Under the pieces are notes generated by a model. The model saw only the letters and a program-made list of their open reading frames with translations. It had not been told where the DNA came from and searched no databases. Source: JAICIG01 sp035532215 (GTDB lineage: Bacteria; Planctomycetota; Planctomycetia; Pirellulales; JAICIG01). From it: a stretch of 16,149 nucleotides of DNA. Made by a program: the position numbers and the translations under genes. Positions 1 to 5,555 of this stretch are shown in pieces. The stretch spans positions 1 to 16,149 of the forward strand of contig DATKRK010000103.1 in NCBI GenBank assembly GCA_035532215.1. Reading direction: 5' to 3'. Within the stretch, counting starts at the first letter, position 1; every line of letters starts with the position of its first letter.

Positions 1-20
1 TGAAACCTGAAGAGGTGATG

Positions 21-287
21 ATGCTCCCAGAGCGAACAGCAATAACCTTCACGCCCGGTGTCCCGCCCGTCCGCACCACGTTGGTGCGGTACTACGAGGA
101 GTCGAGGTTCGGTCAGGGGCCGGGACCATTGGAACGGTACATGGCAGCGGGAAAAGTTTTGTTCGGATCGTTGGCGCTGCTGTTGGGTGCAGTGCTTCTG
201 GCAATGGCGTTGTCAACGAACGGTCAAGGTCAGGTGGCGACCCAGCCGCCCCCGGCCGCGTGGGATGTCCAGTTTGAAAACCCCTGA
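21..287 (+). CDS. Small single-pass membrane protein, element gene
   Basis: This 88-aa protein has no function that I recognise. The N-terminal 40 residues are soluble and proline/arginine rich. Residues about 45-65 (GKVLFGSLALLLGAVLLAMA) form one clear transmembrane helix, and the C-terminus is a short polar tail with a PPP stretch. The start is uncertain by one codon: ATG codons lie at 18 and 21, and the Shine-Dalgarno AAGAGG at 10-15 suits the ATG at 21 better. The basic residues before the helix suggest the N-terminus is in the cytoplasm. It is the first of a block of tiny membrane proteins, which in small membrane-containing phages are virion membrane components. That role is only inferred from context. 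Confidence 0.65.
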   Translation: MLPERTAITFTPGVPPVRTTLVRYYEESRFGQGPGPLERYMAAGKVLFGSLALLLGAVLLAMALSTNGQGQVATQPPPAAWDVQFENP

Positions 288-302
288 AAGGAACGGTGCG
301 TT

Positions 303-584
303 ATGAGTCGTGGATTTTCGGATGTGATGAAAGAGGCCCTCGCAGAATTGGCACCGGGTCTGAAAAACGCGGTGGCGGAGGTCAGCGCGGAATTGAACCG
401 GCTCGGCAAGCAGGGATCGCTTGAGATGGCTCAGGCCCTATTCAACGGGGGTGCATTCACTCCCTACGGGCCGGGCCAATACACGCCGACACCGGAGGTC
501 GGTAAGGGAAACCAGGAACAGGATGTCCAGAAGACGGAACCGCACCAGGGACAGGAGCGGGAACACGGTGGAAGGGAAATGTAG
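303..584 (+). CDS. Small hypothetical protein with glycine/proline motif, element gene
   Basis: This 93-aa protein is not recognised. Residues 1-48 are predicted amphipathic helix (MKEALAELAPGLKNAVAEVS). A short aromatic, glycine-rich motif follows (ALFNGGAFTPYGPGQYTP, residues about 45-62), then a highly charged Gln/Glu-rich tail. There is no membrane segment, so it is the soluble member of the surrounding block. AAAGGA at 287-292 is the ribosome binding site, with a rather long spacing. The upstream gene stops 15 bases before its start, so the two are almost certainly co-transcribed. Its last residues (EREHGGREM) resemble the last residues of the 281-aa protein at 2265-3110 (QERGGREI). Confidence 0.65.
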   Translation: MSRGFSDVMKEALAELAPGLKNAVAEVSAELNRLGKQGSLEMAQALFNGGAFTPYGPGQYTPTPEVGKGNQEQDVQKTEPHQGQEREHGGREM

Positions 585-611
585 TTCGAGACAAGAACCA
601 TAACCAAGGCT

Positions 612-628
612 GGCGGAGCTACTCCGCC
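612..628 (+). other. Intercistronic hairpin
   Basis: A perfect 7-bp stem GGCGGAG / CTCCGCC has a 3-base loop and is followed by ACATTTTC. It sits between the 93-aa and 74-aa genes, just before an AGAAAGGG ribosome binding site. It may be a weak terminator or an RNA-stabilising hairpin. It belongs to a series of three with the hairpins at 882-901 and 1122-1148. Confidence 0.6.
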
Positions 629-650
629 ACATTTTCAGAAAGGGTTAGAC

Positions 651-875
651 ATGAACACGTTATTCGCAGCAATCGTCGAAGGGAACGCGGCAGTTGTCAT
701 GTGGGTTGTCATAGGCATCGTGTGTCTCTGGAGGCTGTACATGACGACCTTCCGCATGGATGACTGGCTTCGGCTGCGCAAGGAGGAAGAGGAACGCAAG
801 GCGAAGCGCCACGAACGAGCAGGGAACGCCTTCAAGGGCGCACTTTTCGTGGCCAGGTGGTGGTTGAAGAAGTAA
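651..875 (+). CDS. Small single-pass membrane protein with basic tail, element gene
   Basis: This 74-aa protein is not recognised. One transmembrane helix is visible at about residues 13-31 (AAVVMWVVIGIVCLWRLYM). A very charged stretch follows (LRLRKEEEERKAKRHER, about 40-56), then a short aromatic and basic C-terminus (VARWWLKK). The helix followed by a long positively charged segment predicts that the C-terminus faces the cytoplasm, or the genome-facing side of a virion membrane. The start is supported by AGAAAGGG at 637-644, 6 bases before the ATG. Filamentous-phage coat proteins and internal-membrane phage proteins share this layout, but no similarity to a named family can be claimed. Confidence 0.7.
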   Translation: MNTLFAAIVEGNAAVVMWVVIGIVCLWRLYMTTFRMDDWLRLRKEEEERKAKRHERAGNAFKGALFVARWWLKK

Positions 876-881
876 CCCGGT

Positions 882-901
882 CGGGCGGGGTTACACGCCC
901 G
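882..901 (+). other. Intercistronic hairpin
   Basis: The stem CGGGCG / CGCCCG (882-887 with 896-901) has an 8-base loop. It lies between the stop of the 74-aa gene and the ribosome binding site of the 60-aa gene. It is the second of three equivalent hairpins in this block. Confidence 0.5.
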
Positions 902-931
902 TAGTTCGATGTTCAAGAAAGGAGAGTCAAC

Positions 932-1114
932 ATGTTACTCGCGAGCTGGCTATATGACCAATTCCAGAACGGGCTGTTCATGATGATACTTTTCGTCGCA
1001 GTCGCGGCCCAATTGGCGAAGAAGTTCGGGAACGCAAACCCAGAAGTCAAGGACGCCGCGAAGAAGCTTGCGGCTGCCAAGGCGATTGGATTGCTCACTC
1101 GGTTCTTCAAGTAG
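932..1114 (+). CDS. Small membrane protein with amphipathic C-terminus, element gene
   Basis: This 60-aa protein has one hydrophobic segment at about residues 13-29 (NGLFMMILFVAVAAQLA). A lysine- and alanine-rich amphipathic helix follows (KKFGNANPEVKDAAKKLAAA), and the C-terminus is aromatic and basic (LTRFFK). The ribosome binding site AGAAAGGAGAG lies just upstream of the ATG and fixes the start. The size and layout (short N-terminus, one membrane helix, basic helical tail) are those of a small phage coat or virion-membrane protein, though a holin-like role is also possible. No specific family is recognised. Confidence 0.7.
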   Translation: MLLASWLYDQFQNGLFMMILFVAVAAQLAKKFGNANPEVKDAAKKLAAAKAIGLLTRFFK

Positions 1115-1121
1115 TAACTCC

Positions 1122-1148
1122 GGCGGGCGGGGATCGGCCCCGCCCGCC
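1122..1148 (+). terminator. Terminator-like GC hairpin within the element operon
   Basis: A perfect 11-bp stem GGCGGGCGGGG / CCCCGCCCGCC has a 5-base loop (ATCGG) and is followed by ATTTTAC. The T run is short, so it probably terminates only partly and lowers expression of downstream genes, or it protects the upstream mRNA. It is the strongest of the three intercistronic hairpins in this block. Confidence 0.6.
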
Positions 1149-1173
1149 ATTTTACAAGAAAGGAAGAAAGACC

Positions 1174-1371
1174 ATGCCAGCAAAAACTTTGGGAGAGGCA
1201 GTGGCTACAGACTTGGCCGTCAAGGCCGTCCTCTGGGGGCCTTCCATCGCAGGTGCGATCCTGTTGGGTCCGGTGGGGGTGCTGCTGGGCGCGGCGGTTT
1301 CTGTCGCCATCGCGGCATCTGGCGGCGACAACTCACCGCAGCAGTCCTCCGGCGACCAGGGAACCAAGTAG
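1174..1371 (+). CDS. Small glycine-rich membrane protein, element gene
   Basis: This 65-aa protein is not recognised. Residues about 17-49 are hydrophobic and rich in Gly and Ala (GPSIAGAILLGPVGVLLGAA), long enough for one long helix or a tight helical hairpin with glycine-zipper spacing. The C-terminal 16 residues are polar and low-complexity (SGGDNSPQQSSGDQGTK). The ribosome binding site is AAGAAAGGAAG a few bases before the ATG. Glycine-zipper membrane peptides occur in phage virion membranes, in holins and in small toxins. The neighbouring membrane proteins make a structural phage role the simplest reading, but this is inference. Confidence 0.65.
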   Translation: MPAKTLGEAVATDLAVKAVLWGPSIAGAILLGPVGVLLGAAVSVAIAASGGDNSPQQSSGDQGTK

Positions 1372-1428
1372 CTTGGCCAGGCGGGTCAGGCGGTTGAAAA
1401 GGGTAAGAACAGGGAATCGAGGTGCAGC

Positions 1429-1698
1429 ATGACACTTGAAGAACGGCTTGAGAAAATCGAGGCCATGCTGGTCGTGTTGGTCGAGCGCCAGCAGGTTCGA
1501 GAATGGTACACCACGGAAGAATTTGCCCGTGCGGTCGGCAAGGCGGAGTTCACCATCCGCGAATACTGCCGCCTCGGCAGGCTGCGTGCTGAGAAACGGC
1601 AGAGCGGCAGGGGAGCGTATCCGCAATGGGTGCTCGCCCAGGTCGAGTTGGAACGCTACCGCCGGAATGGGCTGCTACCCATCCAAAGACGTGCATGA
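1429..1698 (+). CDS. Helix-turn-helix DNA-binding protein (MerR/excisionase-like)
   Basis: This 89-aa protein starts with a short predicted coiled coil (EERLEKIEAMLVVLVERQQ, residues 4-22). A winged-helix type DNA-binding domain follows: WYTTEEFARAVGKAEFTIRE at about 26-45, then CRLGRLRAEKRQSGRGAYPQW at about 47-67. The TTEEFA...TIREYCRLGRL pattern matches the small helix-turn-helix family used by excisionases and phage regulators, and proteins of this kind are frequent in planctomycete accessory regions. The start is fixed by GAGGTG at 1419-1424. Likely roles are a transcriptional regulator of the element or a recombination directionality factor. The 28-aa ORF at 2192-2278 repeats its first 12 residues almost exactly. 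Confidence 0.75.
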   Translation: MTLEERLEKIEAMLVVLVERQQVREWYTTEEFARAVGKAEFTIREYCRLGRLRAEKRQSGRGAYPQWVLAQVELERYRRNGLLPIQRRA

Positions 1699-1762
1699 TC
1701 GTCCAGGCGTCGCCTCGGTAGAGAAGAACAAACACAAAGGGGATCGAGAGATAGGTGCGTTC

Positions 1763-2182
1763 ATGGACAAGGAAACTAAACCGTCTCGGATCGACTGGCG
1801 CGGTGCTGACTTGCGTGGAGTCAATTTGTCGGGCATCGATCTGGAAGGCGCCGATTTGCGCGCCACTGATTGCAGAGGCGTAAACTTCTCCCAGTCCGTA
1901 TTGCGGAACGTCGATTTCCGGGGCGCGCAGCTTCAGGGTGCAAACTTTCAGAACGTCAATCTGTATGGCGCCAGGATGCAGGGCGTGGAGGCGGATCAGG
2001 CCGATTTTCGCGGGGCTGATTTGCGGCATGTCAACTTTGGAGGCGCGTACATGCAGGGTGCCATCATGCCTCCGCCAGTTCAAGATGTCCATAGGGACGC
2101 TTTCAGGAAGATTCTCGATGGAACGGCGAAAACGCCGGAACCGGCAAAAGGCAAAGTGAAAGACAAAGGCATCGAGAGATGA
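1763..2182 (+). CDS. Pentapeptide-repeat protein
   Basis: Of this 139-aa protein, residues about 13-102 are 18 consecutive pentapeptides of the A(D/N)LXX type (RGADL RGVNL SGIDL EGADL and so on). These predict a right-handed quadrilateral beta-helix. A lysine-rich tail of about 37 residues follows. There is no signal peptide, so the protein is probably cytoplasmic. The frame is open further upstream, but the repeat layout and the ATG at 1763 give the natural start; the preceding GAGAG at 1745-1749 is a weak ribosome binding site. Some pentapeptide-repeat proteins mimic DNA and protect gyrase (Qnr/MfpA type), but this one is shorter and no specific target can be read from it. Its place in a phage-like operon is unusual. 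Confidence 0.85.
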   Translation: MDKETKPSRIDWRGADLRGVNLSGIDLEGADLRATDCRGVNFSQSVLRNVDFRGAQLQGANFQNVNLYGARMQGVEADQADFRGADLRHVNFGGAYMQGAIMPPPVQDVHRDAFRKILDGTAKTPEPAKGKVKDKGIER

Positions 2183-2191
2183 GGGGCTGTG

Positions 2192-2278
2192 ATGACGGCC
2201 GAGGAGAGGCTGGAAAAGTTCGAGGCGAACGCCAGCGGGTCATCTTTTCAGAAAAGGGTGCTTCATGTTGAAACGTAA
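2192..2278 (+). CDS. 28-aa ORF, leader or remnant related to the helix-turn-helix protein
   Basis: The ORF has GAGGGG at 2181-2186, five bases before the ATG. It encodes MTAEERLEKFEANASGSS and ten further residues. Its first 12 residues match the start of the 89-aa helix-turn-helix protein (MTLEERLEKIEA) at 10 of 12 positions, although most codons differ at the third base. It stops at 2276-2278, after the start of the next gene at 2265, and that gene's ribosome binding site lies inside it. Translation of this ORF could therefore be coupled to the 281-aa gene. It may be a decayed copy of a second regulator gene or a real leader peptide. It is too short for a function call. Confidence 0.45.
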   Translation: MTAEERLEKFEANASGSSFQKRVLHVET

Positions 2279-3110
2279 TGATCCGGCATTCGATGAGCTT
2301 GTGGCTGACCTTCAGAGCGTTGCGTCCAGCCAGTACCGCGAAGATCCCTTTCATCGTTCGCCAGTTCACTTCATGAAGAGCGAAACCGGCTTGACGTTTG
2401 AGCAACTGAATCGTGGCGATCAGCTCTACGTGCTGGATGCTTCAGTGTCCTGGGAGCATTACAAGAATCAGGGGCTGAGCAACGCGCAGGCGGGCGTTAT
2501 CTTTTCCAACGTGCGTGATGGCAAGCCGCAAGATAAGTGGCTGGACGGCGTATTCGATGAGGCGGTCCTGGAAAGGCACAAAGTGGCTGGACTCAAAGCA
2601 CGGGTGGAGGATCGGAGAAACAGCCCCGACAATTACTTCTTTTCTGAGATTGACGGCAGCCACAATACATGGACGAACTTATCGGCGGCGGGGAAGTTGG
2701 AATACATCGCCCTTGATGCAGCATCTCTTGACGTGCCTTTCAAGGCGTTTGCGGAAGTGGCGCGGGATGTCATCGGTGATAACAAGGACGCGGCGTTGCG
2801 GGTCTTGTTCGAGAACCAGAAAGAGCTGCACGCTCTGGGCGAGCTGCTGCCCGATGATGGACGAATAGAGCCTACGCCACTGGTGGAACGGTTCAAGGAA
2901 ATCCTGGATCACCTGTCCGACCTGAGGATGTATGAGAAGGAGCGACAGGAGAGCAGAAACACGCTGTTGCAAGGAATCGGCGAGGTTCTCGATGGCAAGC
3001 CTCCGGCACGGTTGTTGGAAGGTGTCAAAGCACTGCATGATATTCTGCATGGCGATCATCCAAAGCAACAGGAAGTGCGAACGCAGGAACGTGGTGGCAG
3101 AGAAATCTGA
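2265..3110 (+). CDS. Hypothetical protein of 281 aa, element gene
   Basis: I do not recognise this protein. It has no signal peptide or membrane segment and is mixed in charge and mostly helical. A notable region is FEQLNRGDQLYVLDASVSWEHYKNQG (about 45-70), followed by charged helices. Residues about 190-265 look like coiled-coil-forming helices (LVERFKEILDHLSDLRMYEKERQESR). The C-terminus is charged and ends QERGGREI, like the end of the 93-aa protein at 303-584. The start is set by CAGAAAAGGGTGCTTC just before the ATG at 2265, and the 28-aa ORF overlaps it. The next gene begins 8 bases after its stop, so it shares a transcript with the excisionase-like gene. By size and place it could act in replication or regulation, but nothing in the sequence proves that. 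Confidence 0.8.
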   Translation: MLKRNDPAFDELVADLQSVASSQYREDPFHRSPVHFMKSETGLTFEQLNRGDQLYVLDASVSWEHYKNQGLSNAQAGVIFSNVRDGKPQDKWLDGVFDEAVLERHKVAGLKARVEDRRNSPDNYFFSEIDGSHNTWTNLSAAGKLEYIALDAASLDVPFKAFAEVARDVIGDNKDAALRVLFENQKELHALGELLPDDGRIEPTPLVERFKEILDHLSDLRMYEKERQESRNTLLQGIGEVLDGKPPARLLEGVKALHDILHGDHPKQQEVRTQERGGREI

Positions 3111-3118
3111 GGTGCGTC

Positions 3119-3364
3119 GTGTTAAACGTGAGACAGGCAGCAGAAAGGATGAGTATTTCAGACTCGTTGGTTTACGAGCTGTGTGCCTGTGGATCATTGC
3201 CGCACGTCCGCATCGGCCGGCCCGGCTCGCGTGGCTGCATTCGCATTACTGATGCCGACATTGACGCATTCCTCGCCAGTCAGAAGGTTGGAGGGGAGGC
3301 ACCGGCAAGGGCACCGCCTCGGCAGCAGAAGAAAGTGTTCAAGCATGTTGTAATACCGAATTAG
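3119..3364 (+). CDS. Excisionase-like helix-turn-helix protein
   Basis: Residues about 3-55 of this 81-aa protein fit the small excisionase/MerR-type helix-turn-helix family: VRQAAERMSISDSLVYELCA forms the helix-turn-helix, then GSLPHVRIGR and the wing GCIRITDADIDAFLAS. The start is GTG at 3119 with GAGGTG at 3109-3114 as ribosome binding site; no better ATG precedes the conserved domain. The tail is basic (RQQKKVFKHVV). With a tyrosine recombinase in the same element, the likely job is recombination directionality factor (Xis). A transcriptional regulator is the alternative. It is the last gene of the plus-strand operon and is followed two bases later by a strong terminator. Confidence 0.75.
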   Translation: MLNVRQAAERMSISDSLVYELCACGSLPHVRIGRPGSRGCIRITDADIDAFLASQKVGGEAPARAPPRQQKKVFKHVVIPN

Positions 3365-3365
3365 C

Positions 3366-3393
3366 AACCCCGGTCAAGATGGCCGGGGTTTTT
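3366..3393 (+). terminator. Intrinsic terminator of the element's plus-strand operon
   Basis: The stem AACCCCGGTC / GGCCGGGGTT (3366-3375 with 3381-3390, one T-G wobble) has a 5-base loop AAGAT and runs into TTTTT at 3389-3393. It starts two bases after the excisionase-like stop codon and separates it from the convergent gene ending at 3467. Confidence 0.9.
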
Positions 3394-3466
3394 CATGCGC
3401 TGGCTCTGTGGTAAACCCAACATGTGAATGGCCAAGCAATTCTCTAAGCTGCCGTGTTTTGTTTCC

Positions 3467-4267
3467 CTACGGGCTCCAGTCAAACGTATTGAGGGCACAA
3501 CCGTTTTCCAATTCTTGACGATCCAACTTGTCGCTTGATTGCCCGCATACCCACACTTTCGCCGCAGTGCGTGACGCATTGGCGTGTTTGTTGTCGTTTC
3601 GCCCCCACCCGCCAGAATGAATGTTGGCCGTATGAATCAGGAGGCCTCCTTGCGACAACCAGGCTCTCTTATCACGCATCCGTTTCAGTGGGCTTAGTGT
3701 GTGACTCGGATTGATGACCAGCGGTGCCCGAAGATCCTGCTCTCTCAGTCCCGCTCGCCGAACTTCTTCCCGCATCTGATCGCCCGATCCGACAATGTTC
3801 ACTTCGCCACAGATATACAAAAGGGCCTCACCAATTCCAGGGACTGCCCATCGACGCTTGCGTTCTTGTAAATTGTACAAAAGTGCAACCGCATCGCGCG
3901 AAAGATTCTCACCTTTCCAAAGATCATTCCGTTTAGCAACGTACTGCTGCGCCGGTTCCAGGATACGCTTACCGTTATGCAGGATGTAGACCTGCGGACG
4001 CTCGGCCTCCTGAGGAGACAGTAACTCGACGACGATAGTGCATCCATTCGATAGCTCAAGGAGCCATTTCGGTGGTGCGACCGCCATTAAAGTCCAGCCT
4101 GGTGCTACAATGAATTCGCAATCACAGGCTTTGGCCCGTTCAATGGAGCAACGGACCGTGCTCTCTCGGTGGCCATCCAATCGAATCCTTTCTAGGACGG
4201 CCTCCGCCGCCATTCTGCCCGGTAAGCCCTTCACATTTGCATACAGTTCGATAAGCCCAAACCTCAT
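3467..4267 (-). CDS. Divergent nitrilase-fold (carbon-nitrogen hydrolase-like) protein, possible cargo
   Basis: This 266-aa protein shows the order of strands of the nitrilase superfamily: RFGLIEL at 2-8, CEFIVAPGWTL at 50-60 (where family members have PE), CTIVVELLS at 76-84, VYILHNGKRILEP then YVAKRNDL with K112 in the place of the catalytic lysine, ALLYICGEVNIV with C153 in the place of the nucleophile, APLVINPSHT at 181-190 and LIHTANIHSGGWG at 210-222. The catalytic glutamate position appears to be glycine (G57), so activity is doubtful or altered. The frame opens 25 codons further upstream, but GGGGGG just before the ATG at 4267 and the typical start MRFGLIEL favour this start. It follows the integrase on the same strand and is probably cargo. 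The family call rests on pattern reading and is moderate. Confidence 0.55.
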   Translation of the reverse strand: MRFGLIELYANVKGLPGRMAAEAVLERIRLDGHRESTVRCSIERAKACDCEFIVAPGWTLMAVAPPKWLLELSNGCTIVVELLSPQEAERPQVYILHNGKRILEPAQQYVAKRNDLWKGENLSRDAVALLYNLQERKRRWAVPGIGEALLYICGEVNIVGSGDQMREEVRRAGLREQDLRAPLVINPSHTLSPLKRMRDKRAWLSQGGLLIHTANIHSGGWGRNDNKHANASRTAAKVWVCGQSSDKLDRQELENGCALNTFDWSP

Positions 4268-4303
4268 ACGTGCCCCCCACAGAGTGTCTCTGTATCTGTA
4301 AGG

Positions 4304-4339
4304 ATAATGGAGCACAACAAAATAATGGAGCACAACAAA
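4304..4339. repeat. Perfect 18-bp tandem duplication upstream of the nitrilase-like gene
   Basis: ATAATGGAGCACAACAAA occurs twice head to tail (4304-4321 and 4322-4339), 37 bases upstream of the start of the nitrilase-like gene. It lies in the gap between that gene and the integrase. It may be a promoter duplication, an operator, or a replication slip. Confidence 0.95.
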
Positions 4340-4415
4340 CAATCTTTGAAGAATCTACCAGCAAATCCGTGTCGCCGAAGTGATGCCCCTGACACGAAAG
4401 CTGTCCTTCCGGTGC

Positions 4416-5477
4416 CTACAGCGGCTTGAAGTCCTTCAGCACGTCGTGCATGGCAGCGTGTTCATCGAACAGTTTCGAGTAGTGCTTGCGGATCATCTTC
4501 AGGTCCTTGTGTCCGAGTAGCTCCCGCAGGTATTCCAGCTTGTCCGGGTGCTTGACGATGAACTGGGTGGCGAAATGGTGACGCAGGTTGTAGACGATCA
4601 ACCCGTCCGGCAGGTCGATCCCCTTGTCCTTCAGCCTGATCCTGAGCTTGTACATCGCCATCGTGATGACATCGCCGCTGTAAGGCTGGCCGGACCGGCC
4701 ACGGAAGATCGGGCCTTCGGGCCATTCCTTGTTCAGCCGCTCGACCATCTCGATCATCTCAGGCGTAAGCCAGACGCGCTTGACGTATTTCCGCTTCGAG
4801 ATGCGGCCCTGATAGAGGTCTTCCACGTCCCAGAGCTTGAGCTTTGGGCGGTAGTGGCGGGCCTCGACGAGGCGAATGGTGGACGGCCTGGCCCCGGTCC
4901 ATGCGACCGCCCGAATGAAGTCGGCAAACCGCTGGTTCACGTTCTCGGTGACGATCCTGAAAAGCTCCGGCGTCCAGACGGCGTTGCCGCCACGCGAACC
5001 GCCTTCGGGCAGGTCGAGCTTCCCCCGGAGCGGGTTGCTGACGATCAGCCGTGCCTTGCCCGATGCCGCCCAGTTGAGGCAGGCCAGAATCATGGCCTTG
5101 TACAGGCGGCGGGTGCCGTTGCTTTTCACGTTGGGTTTCGACTTGATCCAGTCCTCGATGTGCCGGGGCCGCATGTCGCGTACCTTGATGTCCCTCCCCA
5201 TATAGGCAAGGAACTCGTTGATGCGGGCCTTGCAGAGCCGGAAGCGTTCGGCGTCGTGTATCGTCTCGATATGCAGCAGCCACGCCTCGGCCACCTCACC
5301 GAAGGTGGGTACGGCGGTGATCTCCTCGGCCATGTCGGTCTTGGTCTGGAGAAAGCGGAACTGCTTTTCCGCCTCAGTTTTGTCGGCGCCGAGGCGGTAC
5401 AGTTTCTTGTTGATCGTGGTGGTGTACTGGCCGAAAGATGGCGTCCAGTTCAGCTTGGCAATGCGACCGGATGGCAT
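4416..5477 (-). CDS. Tyrosine recombinase (phage-type integrase)
   Basis: This 353-aa protein has the expected layout: an N-terminal arm-binding region (1-55), a core-binding SAM-like domain (about 58-145) and a catalytic domain (about 165-340). Visible catalytic residues are R197 (WTGARPST), a lysine in the beta-hairpin near 228-230 (ISKRKYVK), R299 in YNLRHHFAT, H323 in LLGHKDLK and the nucleophile Y333 in IRKHYSKLF. The usual first histidine of the HxxR motif is Tyr here (Y296), a tolerated substitution in some members. It catalyses site-specific integration and, with an excisionase, excision of the element. GGAG precedes the ATG at 5477, and a promoter-like sequence lies 55-83 bases upstream. 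The nitrilase-like gene follows downstream on the same strand. Confidence 0.95.
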   Translation of the reverse strand: MPSGRIAKLNWTPSFGQYTTTINKKLYRLGADKTEAEKQFRFLQTKTDMAEEITAVPTFGEVAEAWLLHIETIHDAERFRLCKARINEFLAYMGRDIKVRDMRPRHIEDWIKSKPNVKSNGTRRLYKAMILACLNWAASGKARLIVSNPLRGKLDLPEGGSRGGNAVWTPELFRIVTENVNQRFADFIRAVAWTGARPSTIRLVEARHYRPKLKLWDVEDLYQGRISKRKYVKRVWLTPEMIEMVERLNKEWPEGPIFRGRSGQPYSGDVITMAMYKLRIRLKDKGIDLPDGLIVYNLRHHFATQFIVKHPDKLEYLRELLGHKDLKMIRKHYSKLFDEHAAMHDVLKDFKPL

Positions 5478-5516
5478 GGCGTGTCTCCAGAAAAGTGGCT
5501 TCCGAATTCTTTAAAG

Positions 5517-5555
5517 TTTTCTTTACTGAGGCATTGTATCATGGAGTAAAGAAAA
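5517..5555. repeat. AT-rich inverted repeat upstream of the integrase
   Basis: TTTTCTTTACT (5517-5527) and its exact reverse complement AGTAAAGAAAA (5545-5555) flank a 17-base spacer. The core TTCTTTA also occurs directly at 5507-5513, so there are three copies: two direct, one inverted. This is the pattern of an operator or of arm-type recombinase/excisionase sites beside an integrase. Confidence 0.85.

Noticed and set aside
4548..5549. 333-aa plus-strand open frame across the integrase
   Set aside because: It is antisense to a clear tyrosine recombinase and its composition is that of a shadow frame in GC-rich DNA.
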